Assembly: GCA_021732215.1 (NCBI GenBank)
Contig: JAKFVL010000006.1
Coordinates: 1-64,000, forward strand
From: Hyphomicrobiales bacterium
GTDB taxonomy: Bacteria; Pseudomonadota; Alphaproteobacteria; Rhizobiales; Xanthobacteraceae
Length of the DNA: 64,000 bases
Direction of reading: 5' to 3'
Shown: piece after piece, positions 1 through 11,971 of the stretch
Layout of the letters: every line of letters starts with the position of its first letter
How positions within the stretch are numbered: position 1 is the stretch's first letter
Program-made: the position numbers and the translations under genes
Notes under the pieces: model-generated
Told to the model about the DNA's origin: nothing
What the model saw: the letters and a program-made list of their open reading frames with translations, nothing else
Databases searched by the model: none

Positions 1-63
1 AATTTCTGTAAGCGGCTATTCATATGCGACAGCCCTGCCTCCAGGGGAGGGTAAGTCAATGTC

Positions 64-1305
64 TCACGACCGGTAGTCGCCGTTGATGGCGACATACTCC
101 TTGGTGAGATCGCAGGTCAGCACGCGATCGCGGCCCTTGCCGAGGCCTATGGCGACCTTGATCTGGACTTTCTCGTTCTTCATCGCAGCAGACACTTCGG
201 CTTCATCATAGGACGGATCGCGTGCGCCCTTGCTCGCGACGCGGATGCCGTTGAACGAGATCGAGAGCTTGTCGCGATTGGCGGGCTCGCCGGCCTTGCC
301 GACGGCCATCACCACGCGGCCCCAGTTGGCGTCTTCGCCTGCAATAGCGGTTTTCACCAGCGGCGAGTTCGCGATCGACATCGCGATCCTGCGCGCGGAT
401 TTTTTCGTCGTTGCGCCCTCGACGATGATCTCCACCAGCTTGCGCGCGCCTTCTCCATCTCGCGCCACCTGTTCGGCGAGGTCGGCCAGCACGTTTTGCA
501 GCGCCTTTGTGAATGCCTTCAGTCTGGGGTCGCTGGCGCGGGTGATCTTCGGCGCGCCGTTGGCCGCGGCCGCGCCGGTGGCGAAAGCCAGCAGCGTATC
601 CGAGGTCGACGTATCGCCGTCGATGGTGACCGCGTTGAACGTATCCTCGACGCCGCCTTTCAGCAGCGCCTGAAGGGCGGGTGCCGCGATCGGGGCATCG
701 GTGAACACGAACGACAGCATCGTCGCCATGTCCGGCGCGATCATGCCCGCGCCCTTGGCCATGCCGTTGATGGTGACGCTGGCCTTGCCGAGTTTCACCG
801 TGGCGGTTGCGACTTTCGGGAACGTGTCCGTTGTCATGATGGCTTTGGCGGCTTCGAGCCAACGGCCCGGCGCCGCATCTTGCGCGAGCGTGTCGAGCAC
901 GCCATTGAACTTCGTTGCATCGAGCGGCTCGCCGATCACCCCGGTCGAGGCAAGAAAGACTTCGCCTGTTTTGCAGCCGGCGGCTTTCGCCGCGATGCCG
1001 GCGGTCAGCGATGTCGATTGCTTGCCGGTCTTGCCGGTGAATGCGTTGGCGTTGCCGGAGTTGACCACCAGTGCGCGAGCGGACTTGCCTTTCAGTTTGG
1101 CGCGGCACCACTCGACCGGAGCCGACGGGCATTTCGATGTGGTGAAAACCCCCGCCGCGGTTGTGCCCTTGTCCATCAAGACCAGCAAAACGTCCGTGCG
1201 GTTCTTGTAGCGGATGCCGGCCGCCGCCGTGCCGAGGCGCACGCCTGCGATCGCCGGCATGTCCGGAACGGATTTCGGGGCGAGGGGGGAAATTGCAGAT
1301 GACAT
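64..1305 (-). CDS. argJ: Bifunctional ornithine acetyltransferase / N-acetylglutamate synthase
   Basis: ArgJ moves the acetyl group from N-acetylornithine to glutamate in the cyclic arginine pathway, and some family members also use acetyl-CoA. The 413-residue product is full length. It carries the self-cleavage motif [14 protein letters not shown], so Thr-195 should become the N-terminal nucleophile of the beta chain. The C-terminus ends NGDYRS, as is usual for the family. The ATG at 1303-1305 is preceded by a short leader that runs into a palindromic repeat. Codon use matches its neighbours and nothing looks disrupted. Confidence 0.97.
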   Translation of the reverse strand: MSSAISPLAPKSVPDMPAIAGVRLGTAAAGIRYKNRTDVLLVLMDKGTTAAGVFTTSKCPSAPVEWCRAKLKGKSARALVVNSGNANAFTGKTGKQSTSLTAGIAAKAAGCKTGEVFLASTGVIGEPLDATKFNGVLDTLAQDAAPGRWLEAAKAIMTTDTFPKVATATVKLGKASVTINGMAKGAGMIAPDMATMLSFVFTDAPIAAPALQALLKGGVEDTFNAVTIDGDTSTSDTLLAFATGAAAANGAPKITRASDPRLKAFTKALQNVLADLAEQVARDGEGARKLVEIIVEGATTKKSARRIAMSIANSPLVKTAIAGEDANWGRVVMAVGKAGEPANRDKLSISFNGIRVASKGARDPSYDEAEVSAAMKNEKVQIKVAIGLGKGRDRVLTCDLTKEYVAINGDYRS

Positions 1306-1334
1306 GGCCTAGTGCCTTGATCGGTAGGAATGAG

Positions 1335-1470
1335 TCGTCATGGCCGGATTTATTCCGGCCATCCACGCCTTACTACTTCCTGAGGGATGAAGGCCTTAAG
1401 ACGTGGATGCCCGGGACATAGGCGAGCAAAGCGACGCCGTTCTTCGAACGGCTGTGCCCGGGCATGACGC
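1335..1470. repeat. Palindromic intergenic repeat, family B (copy 1, with module M)
   Basis: A CGTCATGGCCGG...CCGGGCATGACG element of about 136 bp lies between argJ and the isomerase gene. It contains the CATCCACG / ACGTGGATG internal inverted arms shared with copies near 31.5, 33.3, 35.7 and 36.7 kb. It also carries an internal block, ATAGGCGAGCAAAGCGACG followed by CCGTTCTTCGAACGGC (module M), that is absent from the simpler copies. Confidence 0.85.
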
Positions 1471-1501
1471 CAATTTAGTGAAGCATTTCCGTGAAGTCGA
1501 T

Positions 1502-2485
1502 TTACTTCTTCACCGGCGCCATTGCCCCGCCCGGAGGCGCCATCGATCCACCGCGAGGAGCCATTGCGCCGCCGGGAGGCGCCATCGCGCCACCCTTCGC
1601 AGCGGCGGCGGGAGCTGGATCGGCCTTCGGCGGTTCGGCGGGCTTCGCCTCGATGCGCTCGACCTTCGCAGCCTCACGCAGCTTGCCGACATAATCGGCC
1701 TGCGCCTTGCGCGTGACGTAAGTCTCGATCTGCGACCTCACCTGCTCGAAGTCCGGCGCCTTGCGGTTGCGCTTGTCCTCGACCTTGATGATGTGCCAGC
1801 CGAACTGCGACTTCACCGGATCCGACAGCTTGCCGGGCTCGAGTGCGAAGGCGACGGTGGAGAATTCCGGCACCATCTGGTCCTTGGTGAAATAGCCGAG
1901 GTCGCCGCCATCCGATGCGCCTGGATCTTTCGACTTCTTCTTGGCGAGTTCGGCGAAATCCGCGCCCTTCTTCAATTCCTCGGCGACCTGCTTGGCCTCG
2001 TCCTCGCTCTCGACGAGGATATGACGCGCCCGCACTTCCGGTTCGGAGGTGATCTGCTTGACGGCCTCGTCGTAGACCTTCTTCATGTTCTCGGCCGTGC
2101 TCGCGCCCTTGCCTTCGTCGGCGAGCAGGCTGTCCATCAGCAGCCGGTCCCGTGCGAAAGCGAGCTTCTTCTTGAAGTCCTCGCCGTCGGCGATTTTCCG
2201 GTCGGCGGCGGCCTTTGACACGATCTTCATGTCGATCAGGAACGACAGCACATTGTCGCGGCGGGTTGCCGGGTCCATCTGCTGCAGGCTCGATCCAAGC
2301 TCCTCCGCGGCGACATCGATGTCGCTCTGGCGGATCTCGCTGCCATCGACCTTGGCGACCACCGGGTCGACGCCCTGTGCGTGGGCCGCGCCGCCCGCAA
2401 GCAGCGCCAGCGCGAGGCAGCCGGCCGAGGCCGTCGTAATCAGGCCGGCGCGAACGCGAGTGTTAAGGCTCAATGCGAAGGTCAT
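1502..2485 (-). CDS. Periplasmic parvulin-type peptidyl-prolyl isomerase
   Basis: Exported PpiC/SurA-like foldase of 327 residues. The chosen ATG at 2483-2485 gives a clean signal peptide (charged start, hydrophobic stretch, cleavage near AHA-QG at residue 36). A longer reading frame to 2560 would bury that signal. An N-terminal chaperone-like helical region precedes a single rotamase domain at about residues 152-243 (start VRARHILVE, later FGWHIIKVED). The last 30 or so residues are low complexity, with repeated GGAMAPP-like units. The gene is divergent from secA, and both act on exported proteins, so a role in the folding of secreted or outer membrane proteins is likely. Confidence 0.92.
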   Translation of the reverse strand: MTFALSLNTRVRAGLITTASAGCLALALLAGGAAHAQGVDPVVAKVDGSEIRQSDIDVAAEELGSSLQQMDPATRRDNVLSFLIDMKIVSKAAADRKIADGEDFKKKLAFARDRLLMDSLLADEGKGASTAENMKKVYDEAVKQITSEPEVRARHILVESEDEAKQVAEELKKGADFAELAKKKSKDPGASDGGDLGYFTKDQMVPEFSTVAFALEPGKLSDPVKSQFGWHIIKVEDKRNRKAPDFEQVRSQIETYVTRKAQADYVGKLREAAKVERIEAKPAEPPKADPAPAAAAKGGAMAPPGGAMAPRGGSMAPPGGAMAPVKK

Positions 2486-2971
2486 GGAAAATCCTTGTCT
2501 GGGGACAGGGCTACTCGGCCCTTTGAGAGCACCTTTTCGGGCGGCGGGACACTCGCCCAACCGATAACCCTTGGCAACGCGAAAAGTCTGTCAAAATCAT
2601 GATTTTCCGGCGCGTCAGGGGTCCGTTGACAACCGTCCGGGCCATCCATATTTCTGCCTTGCCAAGCCTTGTGGCGCGACCGTTTTGACGGCTGCCGAGC
2701 CTGCGACCGACACACGCTAATTGCTTGAATGCGTATGTTTTCCTTTTGCAGACGGCATTCCGATTCAAGGGGAAACGCGCTATGAGGGCGATCGCGCAAG
2801 CGGTCGCGGAACGGCATCTGAACCCTCCGCAGCTCCGTCCGACAAACATGGAGCAGGTGGGTGACCCGGCCGCCGGCCCATATTCGGGCTGCGCAGTCTC
2901 ACGATGAGTTGATGGCCATCGCGGCCGGTAAAGTCACAGCGGCAACGCTGGATTGCAAGGACAGGTTTGTG
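2486..2971. promoter_or_regulatory. Divergent promoter region between isomerase gene and secA
   Basis: This 486 bp stretch has no convincing gene. On the + strand a TTGACA at 2626-2631 is followed after 17 bp by TATTTC at 2649-2654, a good housekeeping-sigma promoter match pointing at secA. On the - strand a TTGACA (complement of 2589-2594) has only a poor -10 (GGTTAT, complement of 2564-2569, 19 bp spacing), so the isomerase promoter is less certain. The secA leader would be about 310 nt, which leaves room for translational control, but no clear structure was found. Confidence 0.55.
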
Positions 2972-5806
<2,835 letters not shown>

Positions 5807-5941
5807 CCGCACGACAGCTGCGGGCACCGAAATACAGGCGGCCGATGGAAACACCGGCCGTCTTGATTCGAGGGTGAAAGCGGTGAGTGAAAGTGCTGAC
5901 GGACGGATCAGTATAAGCCGGGTTGCATGACCGCGCGTGGA

Positions 5942-7435
5942 TCAGCGGAAGTTGGTCCAGCGGCTATCGAACGTGTTGCCGGGAACGACAGGCTGGGCAC
6001 CGGCAATCGACTGTGACGATTGCGCGGGCGCAGCCGGAGCTGGAGCCGGAGCCGTCTCGGGCTTCGCATTCGCGACCGCTTTCGGCGCGGCAGGCTTTGG
6101 CTCCGGTTTGACTTCCTTTTTCGCGACGGCTTTCGGTGGCGCAGGGGGCAGCGGCTTGGCCTCCGGCGTGCTCCGCAGTCCAACCTTCTCTGCAAGGCTG
6201 CTGAAGAAGCCCTTTGAAGATTTTGGCGGCGAGGCAGCCTCTACCGGCGCCGGCGCGGCCGTGTTGCGCGCCGCCGTTGCGGTTGACGCAGGCACCGCGA
6301 CGTATGGTTCGTTGGTTGAGGGCGCCGCTCCGAAGATGGATGCGGGCTGCTCGGGTGAGCGCGGCGGGTTGACGTGCGACGGGATCGTGCCGGGCGCCGG
6401 CTGATATGCCGCGATGGTGTATGAGGTGCTGTCGCTGTCCGGCAACGCAATGGTATCGGCGTTCGGCAGCTTGGTCGCAAACACCGGATGCATGCCGCCG
6501 TCGATGCCGGCGCGCGAGCGTGCTGCCGGTGTCCCGCGAGAGATCAGCTCGGCGACCTTGCTATCGTCCTTGCGCTGCTTGTCCCTGACGGCATCGGCGA
6601 TCTCGGCCGGTATCTCGTACACGGGGCATGCGCCGTCGGCCTTGAAATTCAGCGGCCTGGTCGAATTCGCCGGCTGCTGCGCATCGAATACGTAGCGCTT
6701 CTCGCAGAAGTCGACCTTCGGCTCCTGCCGCGTCACTTCGAAATGATCGTAGCCCTGCTTGATCATGCGCCAGAACGCCATATGCGGGCTGCCGCGATGC
6801 TTGGCCATATTCTGAGGCGTCATCCGGAACGGGTAGGCCTGCACCTGGAATGCGCGCTGTCCGCCGAAGAACGACTCGCGGCCGAGCGCGTAGATTTCCG
6901 TAATCTGCTCGTCGGTCATGGCATAGCAGCCGCGCGACGAGCAGTCGCCGTGCACCATCAGTTGCGAGCCGGTGCGGCCGAGCGCCTTGTCGAAGGCGTT
7001 CGGGTAGCCCATGTTGAATGCCAGATAGAACTGCGATTGCGGATTCATCTGTGCCGGCGTGATCGTGTAGAAACCTTCAGGCGCCTGGCGGTCGCCTTCC
7101 TTGACTTTGGGGCCGAGGTCGCCCGACCAGCGGCAGATCGGATAAGTCTTCAGCAGATCGTACTGGCCGGCACGGGTCTGCTTCCAGACTTCAAGCTCGG
7201 CTTCCTGCTTGAACAGCCGCACCAGGATCGGCGACTGGGTTTCCATGTCCTTTTTCTGGATTTCGGCGACGAGCCTGTCCGGAATCGGGCGCAGCGCCTT
7301 GGCATTGGTCGACAGGCTGTCCGTATCGCAGCTGGCCAGCATCAATCCGGCCGCCAGAGCTGCCGAGGTCTTCAGTGCGCGAGCGGAATTGCGAGATTTC
7401 AAAACCCGACTCCAAGCCTCACGGATCAATCGCAC
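5942..7435 (-). CDS. YafK/YkuD-like L,D-transpeptidase family lipoprotein
   Basis: A 497-residue envelope protein with a lipoprotein signal (LASC, Cys-36) and a YkuD-type catalytic centre: His-162 and Cys-170 in MVHGDCSSRGCYAMTD. This version of the motif resembles E. coli YafK/DpaA, which removes Braun lipoprotein from peptidoglycan rather than making 3-3 crosslinks. The catalytic domain covers about residues 60-270. The remaining 200 or more residues are Pro/Ala/Lys-rich and probably disordered, roughly doubling the length of E. coli YafK. Whether this homologue makes or cuts peptidoglycan-protein links cannot be read from sequence. Confidence 0.85.
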   Translation of the reverse strand: MRLIREAWSRVLKSRNSARALKTSAALAAGLMLASCDTDSLSTNAKALRPIPDRLVAEIQKKDMETQSPILVRLFKQEAELEVWKQTRAGQYDLLKTYPICRWSGDLGPKVKEGDRQAPEGFYTITPAQMNPQSQFYLAFNMGYPNAFDKALGRTGSQLMVHGDCSSRGCYAMTDEQITEIYALGRESFFGGQRAFQVQAYPFRMTPQNMAKHRGSPHMAFWRMIKQGYDHFEVTRQEPKVDFCEKRYVFDAQQPANSTRPLNFKADGACPVYEIPAEIADAVRDKQRKDDSKVAELISRGTPAARSRAGIDGGMHPVFATKLPNADTIALPDSDSTSYTIAAYQPAPGTIPSHVNPPRSPEQPASIFGAAPSTNEPYVAVPASTATAARNTAAPAPVEAASPPKSSKGFFSSLAEKVGLRSTPEAKPLPPAPPKAVAKKEVKPEPKPAAPKAVANAKPETAPAPAPAAPAQSSQSIAGAQPVVPGNTFDSRWTNFR

Positions 7436-7703
7436 GCGGCGATCCCCCAGAAGTATTCAAAACCGTGAAGCAATTTAGTTGATTATTAGCTCTAAGTGAC
7501 CTTGCTCGCAAGCAACCGCACCGGAACCGGGGCCGTCCGCGCCAGCAATGGTAAATCGCTGGTAAAATTGGAAATTTTGACTGCGAGCGCGCCCAGAAAA
7601 AGCCTGATTCCGGGCCGGTTACATCGGTCGGCGGAGCGAAGCTATTCAACCTCGGTCTGCCGAGAACCGGGTTGTTGCAGGGCCGCAAGCCGCGGATGGT
7701 TCG

Positions 7704-8654
7704 TCAGACGAGCTTGCGGCCAATACCAAGGAACTTCTGCCGCCGCTGGTTGCGGATCGTGGCCGGATCGAGATGGCGCAACTCGTCGAGGGCGTGTGCG
7801 ATGGCATCGCCGGTATCCGAGATCAGGGCCACGGGATCGCGGTGCGCGCCGCCAACCGGTTCCTTGATGATTTCGTCGATCACTCCGAAGCGCAGCATGT
7901 CCTGCGCAGTCACCTTGAGATTGATCGCGGCTTCCTGGGCCTTGGCTGAGTCTCGCCACAGGATCGATGCAGCGCCTTCCGGCGAGATGACGCTGTAGAT
8001 CGCATGCTCCAGCATCAGCACGCGGCTCGCGGTGGTGATGGCAATCGCGCCGCCCGACATGCCCTCGCCGGTGATGACGGCGATGTTGGGAACGCCGAGC
8101 TGCAGGCACACATCGGTCGAGCGGGCGATGGCTTCGGCCTGTCCGCGCTCTTCGGCATCGACGCCCGGATAGGCTCCTGCTGAATCGACGAGTGAGAGGA
8201 CCGGAATGCCGAAGCGATCGGCCATCTCCATCAGCCGCGCTGCCTTGCGATAACCCTCAGGGCGCGCCATGCCGAAGTTGTGCTTGATACGGCTCTCGGT
8301 GGTCGAGCCCTTTTCCTGCCCGATCACACAAATGCTCTCGCCGCGGAAACGTCCGAAACCTCCGACCAGCGCGTTGTCCTCGCCAAACTTGCGATCGCCT
8401 GCGAGCGGAGTGAAGTCGGTGATCAGCGCGGTGACGAAGTCGGCGAGGTGAGGGCGCTGCGGGTGTCGCGCCACCAGCGTCTTCTGCCACGGCGACAGGT
8501 TGGCGTAGAGGTCGGTCAGCGCTTGCGATGCCTTCTCCTCGATCCGCGAAATTTCGTCGCCAATATCGCTGCCGGTTGCGGCCAGCGTGCGTAGTTCATC
8601 GACCTTGGCGTCGAGTTCGGCGACCGGTTTTTCAAAATCGAGATAGCTTCGCAT
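7704..8654 (-). CDS. accA: Acetyl-CoA carboxylase carboxyltransferase subunit alpha
   Basis: A 316-residue AccA that, with AccD, transfers carboxyl from carboxybiotin to acetyl-CoA to form malonyl-CoA, the first step of fatty acid synthesis. It begins MRSYLDFEKPV as in other proteobacterial AccA proteins and contains GFGRFRGE, the GMARPEGYRKA segment and the oxyanion-type GEGMSGGAIAI region. It sits downstream of xerD on the same strand, with 245 bp between them, so it probably has its own promoter. accD and the biotin carboxylase genes are not in the window. Confidence 0.97.
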   Translation of the reverse strand: MRSYLDFEKPVAELDAKVDELRTLAATGSDIGDEISRIEEKASQALTDLYANLSPWQKTLVARHPQRPHLADFVTALITDFTPLAGDRKFGEDNALVGGFGRFRGESICVIGQEKGSTTESRIKHNFGMARPEGYRKAARLMEMADRFGIPVLSLVDSAGAYPGVDAEERGQAEAIARSTDVCLQLGVPNIAVITGEGMSGGAIAITTASRVLMLEHAIYSVISPEGAASILWRDSAKAQEAAINLKVTAQDMLRFGVIDEIIKEPVGGAHRDPVALISDTGDAIAHALDELRHLDPATIRNQRRQKFLGIGRKLV

Positions 8655-8764
8655 CGTGTCCGGTATTCTGAGGAAGATTAGGGCTTAATTCCGCAAAACG
8701 GGGCCGCGAGCTCAGCCGTTCGTCTGCGTGCAAGTTATTGATCGAAAAAGAATTCCCGCAACTA

Positions 8765-8794
8765 CCGCGTGAGATCGATCATCGGATCACGCGG
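8765..8794. other. Short hairpin downstream of xerD
   Basis: CCGCGTGA (8765-8772) and TCACGCGG (8787-8794) form an 8 bp stem with a 14 nt loop in the xerD-accA gap. There is no T-run on either side, so it is not a classical intrinsic terminator. It may be a transcript-end stabiliser for xerD. Confidence 0.3.
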
Positions 8795-8899
8795 GCTCGC
8801 CCGCAATTGCCGTCCAAGGCCGCAGGCGGCGCGAAACTGGCCTCAGGGGTCTCCCAAGTCAAGCTGTGAGCCGGAGAAATACCAGCGCCGCGCGAACCA

Positions 8900-9871
8900 T
8901 TACTTCTCGGCGAGAGGATGAAGATCGCGGACCAGGCTCTTGAGCCGTTCCTCGACCACATGGGTGTAAATCTGCGTGGTCGAAATGTCGGTGTGGCCGA
9001 GCAGCGTCTGGACGATGCGAAGATCAGCGCCGTTGTGAAGCAGATGGCTTGCGAAGGCATGCCGCAAGACATGGGGACTGACCAATCGCGGCGAGAGACC
9101 AGCAGCGGCTGCGAGCTCTTTCAGTTCGCGTGCGAAATGCTGGCGCGACAGATGACCGCTTTCGCCGAACGATGGAAACAGCCATTTCGAGCGGACCGCT
9201 TCCTTGCTGTCCTTGCGGCCTAGCTCGATCGCAGCGAGATAGTCGGCCATCGATTGCCTGGATGCGTCGTTGAGCGGCACCAGACGTTCCTTGTCGCCCT
9301 TGCCACGGACCGCAATCATGCGCGTGTCGCGCCGGGCCGCAGAGAGCGGGAGCGACACAAGTTCCGATACGCGCAAGCCCGTGGCGTAGAGCACTTCGAG
9401 CAGGCATGCGAGGCGTTTTGCCCGCAGCATCTGCGATGACGAAAGTGCAGGACTCTCGGTGAGTTCTCGGGCTTTCGACAGCAATCGATCGACGTCGGCG
9501 ATCGACAGCACTTTCGGCAGGCCGCGGCCGCGTTTCGGCCCGGACAGAATCGCGGCCGGATCATCCTTGCGCATGCGCTCGTTGAGCATGAAACGATACA
9601 GGTGGCGGATCGCGGAAAGCCGCCGTGCGACGCTGGCCGATTTGAAGCCGCGCTGATCGAGATCGGCCAGAAACGCCCGGAGGTCTTCGGTGCTTGCCGA
9701 CGCGAACGAGGCGTTTCGGTTGCCGAGGAAAGACGACAGGTCTTCAAGATCGCGGCGGTATGCCGCCAGAGTATTGCTGCCCGCGCCCTGTTCGGCTGCC
9801 AGCATGTCGAGAAACAGCAGGCTCAGTTTGGCGTCCGGGTTCTTGGAACTGGCGGTCCTGGCAGATGGCAT
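8900..9871 (-). CDS. xerD: Site-specific tyrosine recombinase XerD
   Basis: A 323-residue recombinase that resolves chromosome dimers at dif with XerC under FtsK control. Catalytic residues are all present: Arg-167 (ATGLRVSEL), Lys in GKGDKERL near 192, His-267 and Arg-270 (HVLRHAFASH), His-293 (LLGHTDISTTQ) and Tyr-302 (IYTH). The N-terminal SAM-like DNA-binding domain spans about residues 12-105. The housekeeping setting (accA downstream, aroK/aroB divergent) and the length fit chromosomal XerD rather than a phage or island integrase. A 48-codon gene ends 17 bp upstream and is probably co-transcribed. Confidence 0.95.
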   Translation of the reverse strand: MPSARTASSKNPDAKLSLLFLDMLAAEQGAGSNTLAAYRRDLEDLSSFLGNRNASFASASTEDLRAFLADLDQRGFKSASVARRLSAIRHLYRFMLNERMRKDDPAAILSGPKRGRGLPKVLSIADVDRLLSKARELTESPALSSSQMLRAKRLACLLEVLYATGLRVSELVSLPLSAARRDTRMIAVRGKGDKERLVPLNDASRQSMADYLAAIELGRKDSKEAVRSKWLFPSFGESGHLSRQHFARELKELAAAAGLSPRLVSPHVLRHAFASHLLHNGADLRIVQTLLGHTDISTTQIYTHVVEERLKSLVRDLHPLAEK

Positions 9872-9888
9872 CGCGCCTCGCGGACGGA

Positions 9889-10035
9889 CTAATTCTTCAG
9901 GAACTGTGAGTTCGGGACGGTGACCACGATTTCCCGTGGTTTCGGCGTAACGAAGTTGGCCAGCGCATAGACGCCACCATAGATCAGCCCGCCGATAATG
10001 CCTACGACGGCCAGAAAGCGGATCAGGCTTGGCAT
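9889..10035 (-). CDS. Small conserved membrane protein, 48 residues
   Basis: A short gene on the strand of xerD encodes 48 residues starting MPSLIRFLAVVGIIGGLIYG. One transmembrane helix (about residues 5-28) is followed by a basic turn (TPKPREI) and a short polar tail ending FLKN. The ATG is at 10033-10035, and the stop (complement of 9889-9891) is 17 bp before the xerD start, so the two genes are probably one transcript. The sequence resembles short proteins found at this place in related genomes. No function can be assigned from the sequence. Confidence 0.8.
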   Translation of the reverse strand: MPSLIRFLAVVGIIGGLIYGGVYALANFVTPKPREIVVTVPNSQFLKN

Positions 10036-10199
10036 GCGGAAAAACCTGACAAGGTTAGATTTGGCGGCACTTTATGGACGTAGAAATGAACAACCAAGGC
10101 TCGACTACCACCATGTTCGCTTGCGCAACGCAAGACACCGCCCAGCCTCTGGCAAGGGGGTGCCGCGGGGTAGTATAGGACGACATCGGAAGGGTTGAG

Positions 10200-10814
10200 A
10201 TGACTGAACCGGCCCCGTCGCAGCTTGCCTGCCCGCCTCCCGCGCCTGCGGACGTGGAGATCGCGCGCCTGCTCGGCGCTCGTTCGGTCGTGCTCGTCGG
10301 AATGATGGGCGCCGGCAAGTCCACGATCGGACGACGGCTGGCGATGCGTCTGAAGCTGCCGTTCGTCGATGCCGACCAGGAGATCGAGGCGGCTGCCGGC
10401 ATGTCGATCCCGGACATTTTCGCAAGCCATGGCGAACAGTATTTCCGCGATGGCGAGGCGAGGGTTATTGCGCGCCTGCTCGACAGCGGGCCATCCGTTC
10501 TGGCGACAGGTGGGGGCGCCGTTCTGCGCGCGGAGACCCGCGAGCGAATATCCCGGCGCGGAATTTCGATCTGGCTCAAGGCCGAGGCCGATGTCGTGTT
10601 CCGCCGCGTCAAGCGGCGCGCCGACCGCCCACTGCTGCAGACGGCAGATCCGGCTGCGACCATCGCGCGATTGATTGCCGAGCGTGAGCCGTTCTATCAG
10701 CAAGCCGATATCGAAATCCTGTCCCGCGATGTTCCGCATGAGAAGATCGTGGACGAATGTGCCGAAGCGCTGCATGCACGTCTGCGTGCTGCGGCAGCCG
10801 CGGAAAACCAATGA
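10200..10814 (+). CDS. aroK: Shikimate kinase
   Basis: Phosphorylates the 3-hydroxyl of shikimate with ATP, the fifth step towards chorismate. The 204-residue product has the P-loop GMMGAGKST at residues 34-42, the shikimate-binding DADQEIE, and the ATGGGAV loop. An N-terminal extension of about 25 residues precedes the conserved core, common in alphaproteobacteria. The stop overlaps the aroB start in an ATGA arrangement (10811-10814), showing translational coupling of two steps of the same pathway. Confidence 0.96.
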   Translation: MTEPAPSQLACPPPAPADVEIARLLGARSVVLVGMMGAGKSTIGRRLAMRLKLPFVDADQEIEAAAGMSIPDIFASHGEQYFRDGEARVIARLLDSGPSVLATGGGAVLRAETRERISRRGISIWLKAEADVVFRRVKRRADRPLLQTADPAATIARLIAEREPFYQQADIEILSRDVPHEKIVDECAEALHARLRAAAAAENQ

Positions 10815-11962
10815 CTGCGCCGATCAAATCAAGTTCTCCGGTTGTCGTCGATGTCGCGCTCGGCGAACGCTCCTACGACATCGTGATCGGCCGCGACATC
10901 CTGCGTTCGCTGGGCCAGCGAATCGCAGCGATGCGTCCGGGCGCACGCACAGCGATCGTGACCGATCGCTCGGTCGCCAGGCACTGGTTGCCGCAAACCG
11001 AGGCTGCGCTTGCAGAGGCGGGCATTCCCGCGTCATGCATCGTCGTCGGCGAAGGCGAGGCGTCGAAAAGCTATGCGGTGCTTGAACAAGTCAGCGAGGG
11101 CCTGATCGGAGCCAAGATCGAGCGCAACGATCTTGTCATCGCGCTCGGCGGCGGCGTGGTCGGCGATCTTGCCGGGTTCGCGGCGTCCGTCGTCCGGCGC
11201 GGCGTGGACTTCGTGCAGGTGCCGACGTCGCTGCTGGCGCAGGTCGATTCCTCCGTGGGCGGCAAGACCGGCATCAATTCGCCGCATGGCAAGAATCTCG
11301 TCGGCGCATTTCATCAACCCGTTCTGGTGATCGCCGATACCGCCGTGCTCGATACCCTTCCGCCCCGGCAATTCCGTGCCGGATATGCCGAAGTCGCGAA
11401 ATACGGCGCGCTCGGAGATGCTGCATTTTTCTCGTGGCTTGAAGCCAATCACTCGGAGATTTTCAGCGGCGGCGGCGCCCGCGAACATGCGATCGCCACG
11501 AGTTGTCGCGCCAAGGCCGCGATCGTAGCCCGAGATGAGCGCGAGACCGGAGAGAGAGCGCTGCTCAATCTCGGGCATACCTTCGGCCATGCGCTCGAAG
11601 CTGCGACCGGGTTTTCGGATCGGCTGTTCCACGGCGAAGGTGTCGCGATCGGCATGGTGCTGGCGGCTGAATTGTCCGCCGAGCTGAACATGATTCCGCC
11701 GTCCGATGTCGAACGTCTCGAACGTCATCTTGTGGACGTGGGATTGCCGACACGCCTGCAGGACGTCGCAGGCCTCGCGCAGGAAGGGCTCGCCGACGCC
11801 GATACGCTGATGACGCTGATGGCGCAGGACAAGAAGGTGAAGCGTGGAAAACTGACGTTCATCCTGCTCGAGGCCATCGGCAAGGCTGTGATCGCTGCCG
11901 ATGTCGAGCCCGCCAAGGTACGCGGCTTTCTGGCGCAGGAATTGTCGCGCAAACTCCGCTAA
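10811..11962 (+). CDS. aroB: 3-dehydroquinate synthase
   Basis: Converts DAHP to 3-dehydroquinate, the second step of the shikimate pathway, using NAD and a divalent metal. At 383 residues it is of usual length. It shows the NAD-binding GGGVVGDLAGF, SVGGKTGIN, and metal-ligand segments NLGHTFGHALE and FHGEGVAIGM. The start ATG overlaps the aroK stop. A reading frame 18 codons longer exists but lies wholly inside aroK and is rejected. Confidence 0.96.
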   Translation: MTAPIKSSSPVVVDVALGERSYDIVIGRDILRSLGQRIAAMRPGARTAIVTDRSVARHWLPQTEAALAEAGIPASCIVVGEGEASKSYAVLEQVSEGLIGAKIERNDLVIALGGGVVGDLAGFAASVVRRGVDFVQVPTSLLAQVDSSVGGKTGINSPHGKNLVGAFHQPVLVIADTAVLDTLPPRQFRAGYAEVAKYGALGDAAFFSWLEANHSEIFSGGGAREHAIATSCRAKAAIVARDERETGERALLNLGHTFGHALEAATGFSDRLFHGEGVAIGMVLAAELSAELNMIPPSDVERLERHLVDVGLPTRLQDVAGLAQEGLADADTLMTLMAQDKKVKRGKLTFILLEAIGKAVIAADVEPAKVRGFLAQELSRKLR

Positions 11963-11971
11963 GGGTTGGCC

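Noticed and set aside
206-1366. Long open frames antisense or frame-shifted to argJ, secA, the helicase and other genes
   Set aside because: These are shadows caused by high GC at third codon positions: they lack ribosome binding sites and domains, are full of Arg/Ala/His/Pro, and coincide exactly with well-supported genes.
8900-9871. Tyrosine recombinase as sign of an integrated element
   Set aside because: Sequence length, motifs and housekeeping neighbours identify XerD. No attachment sites or cargo genes flank it.
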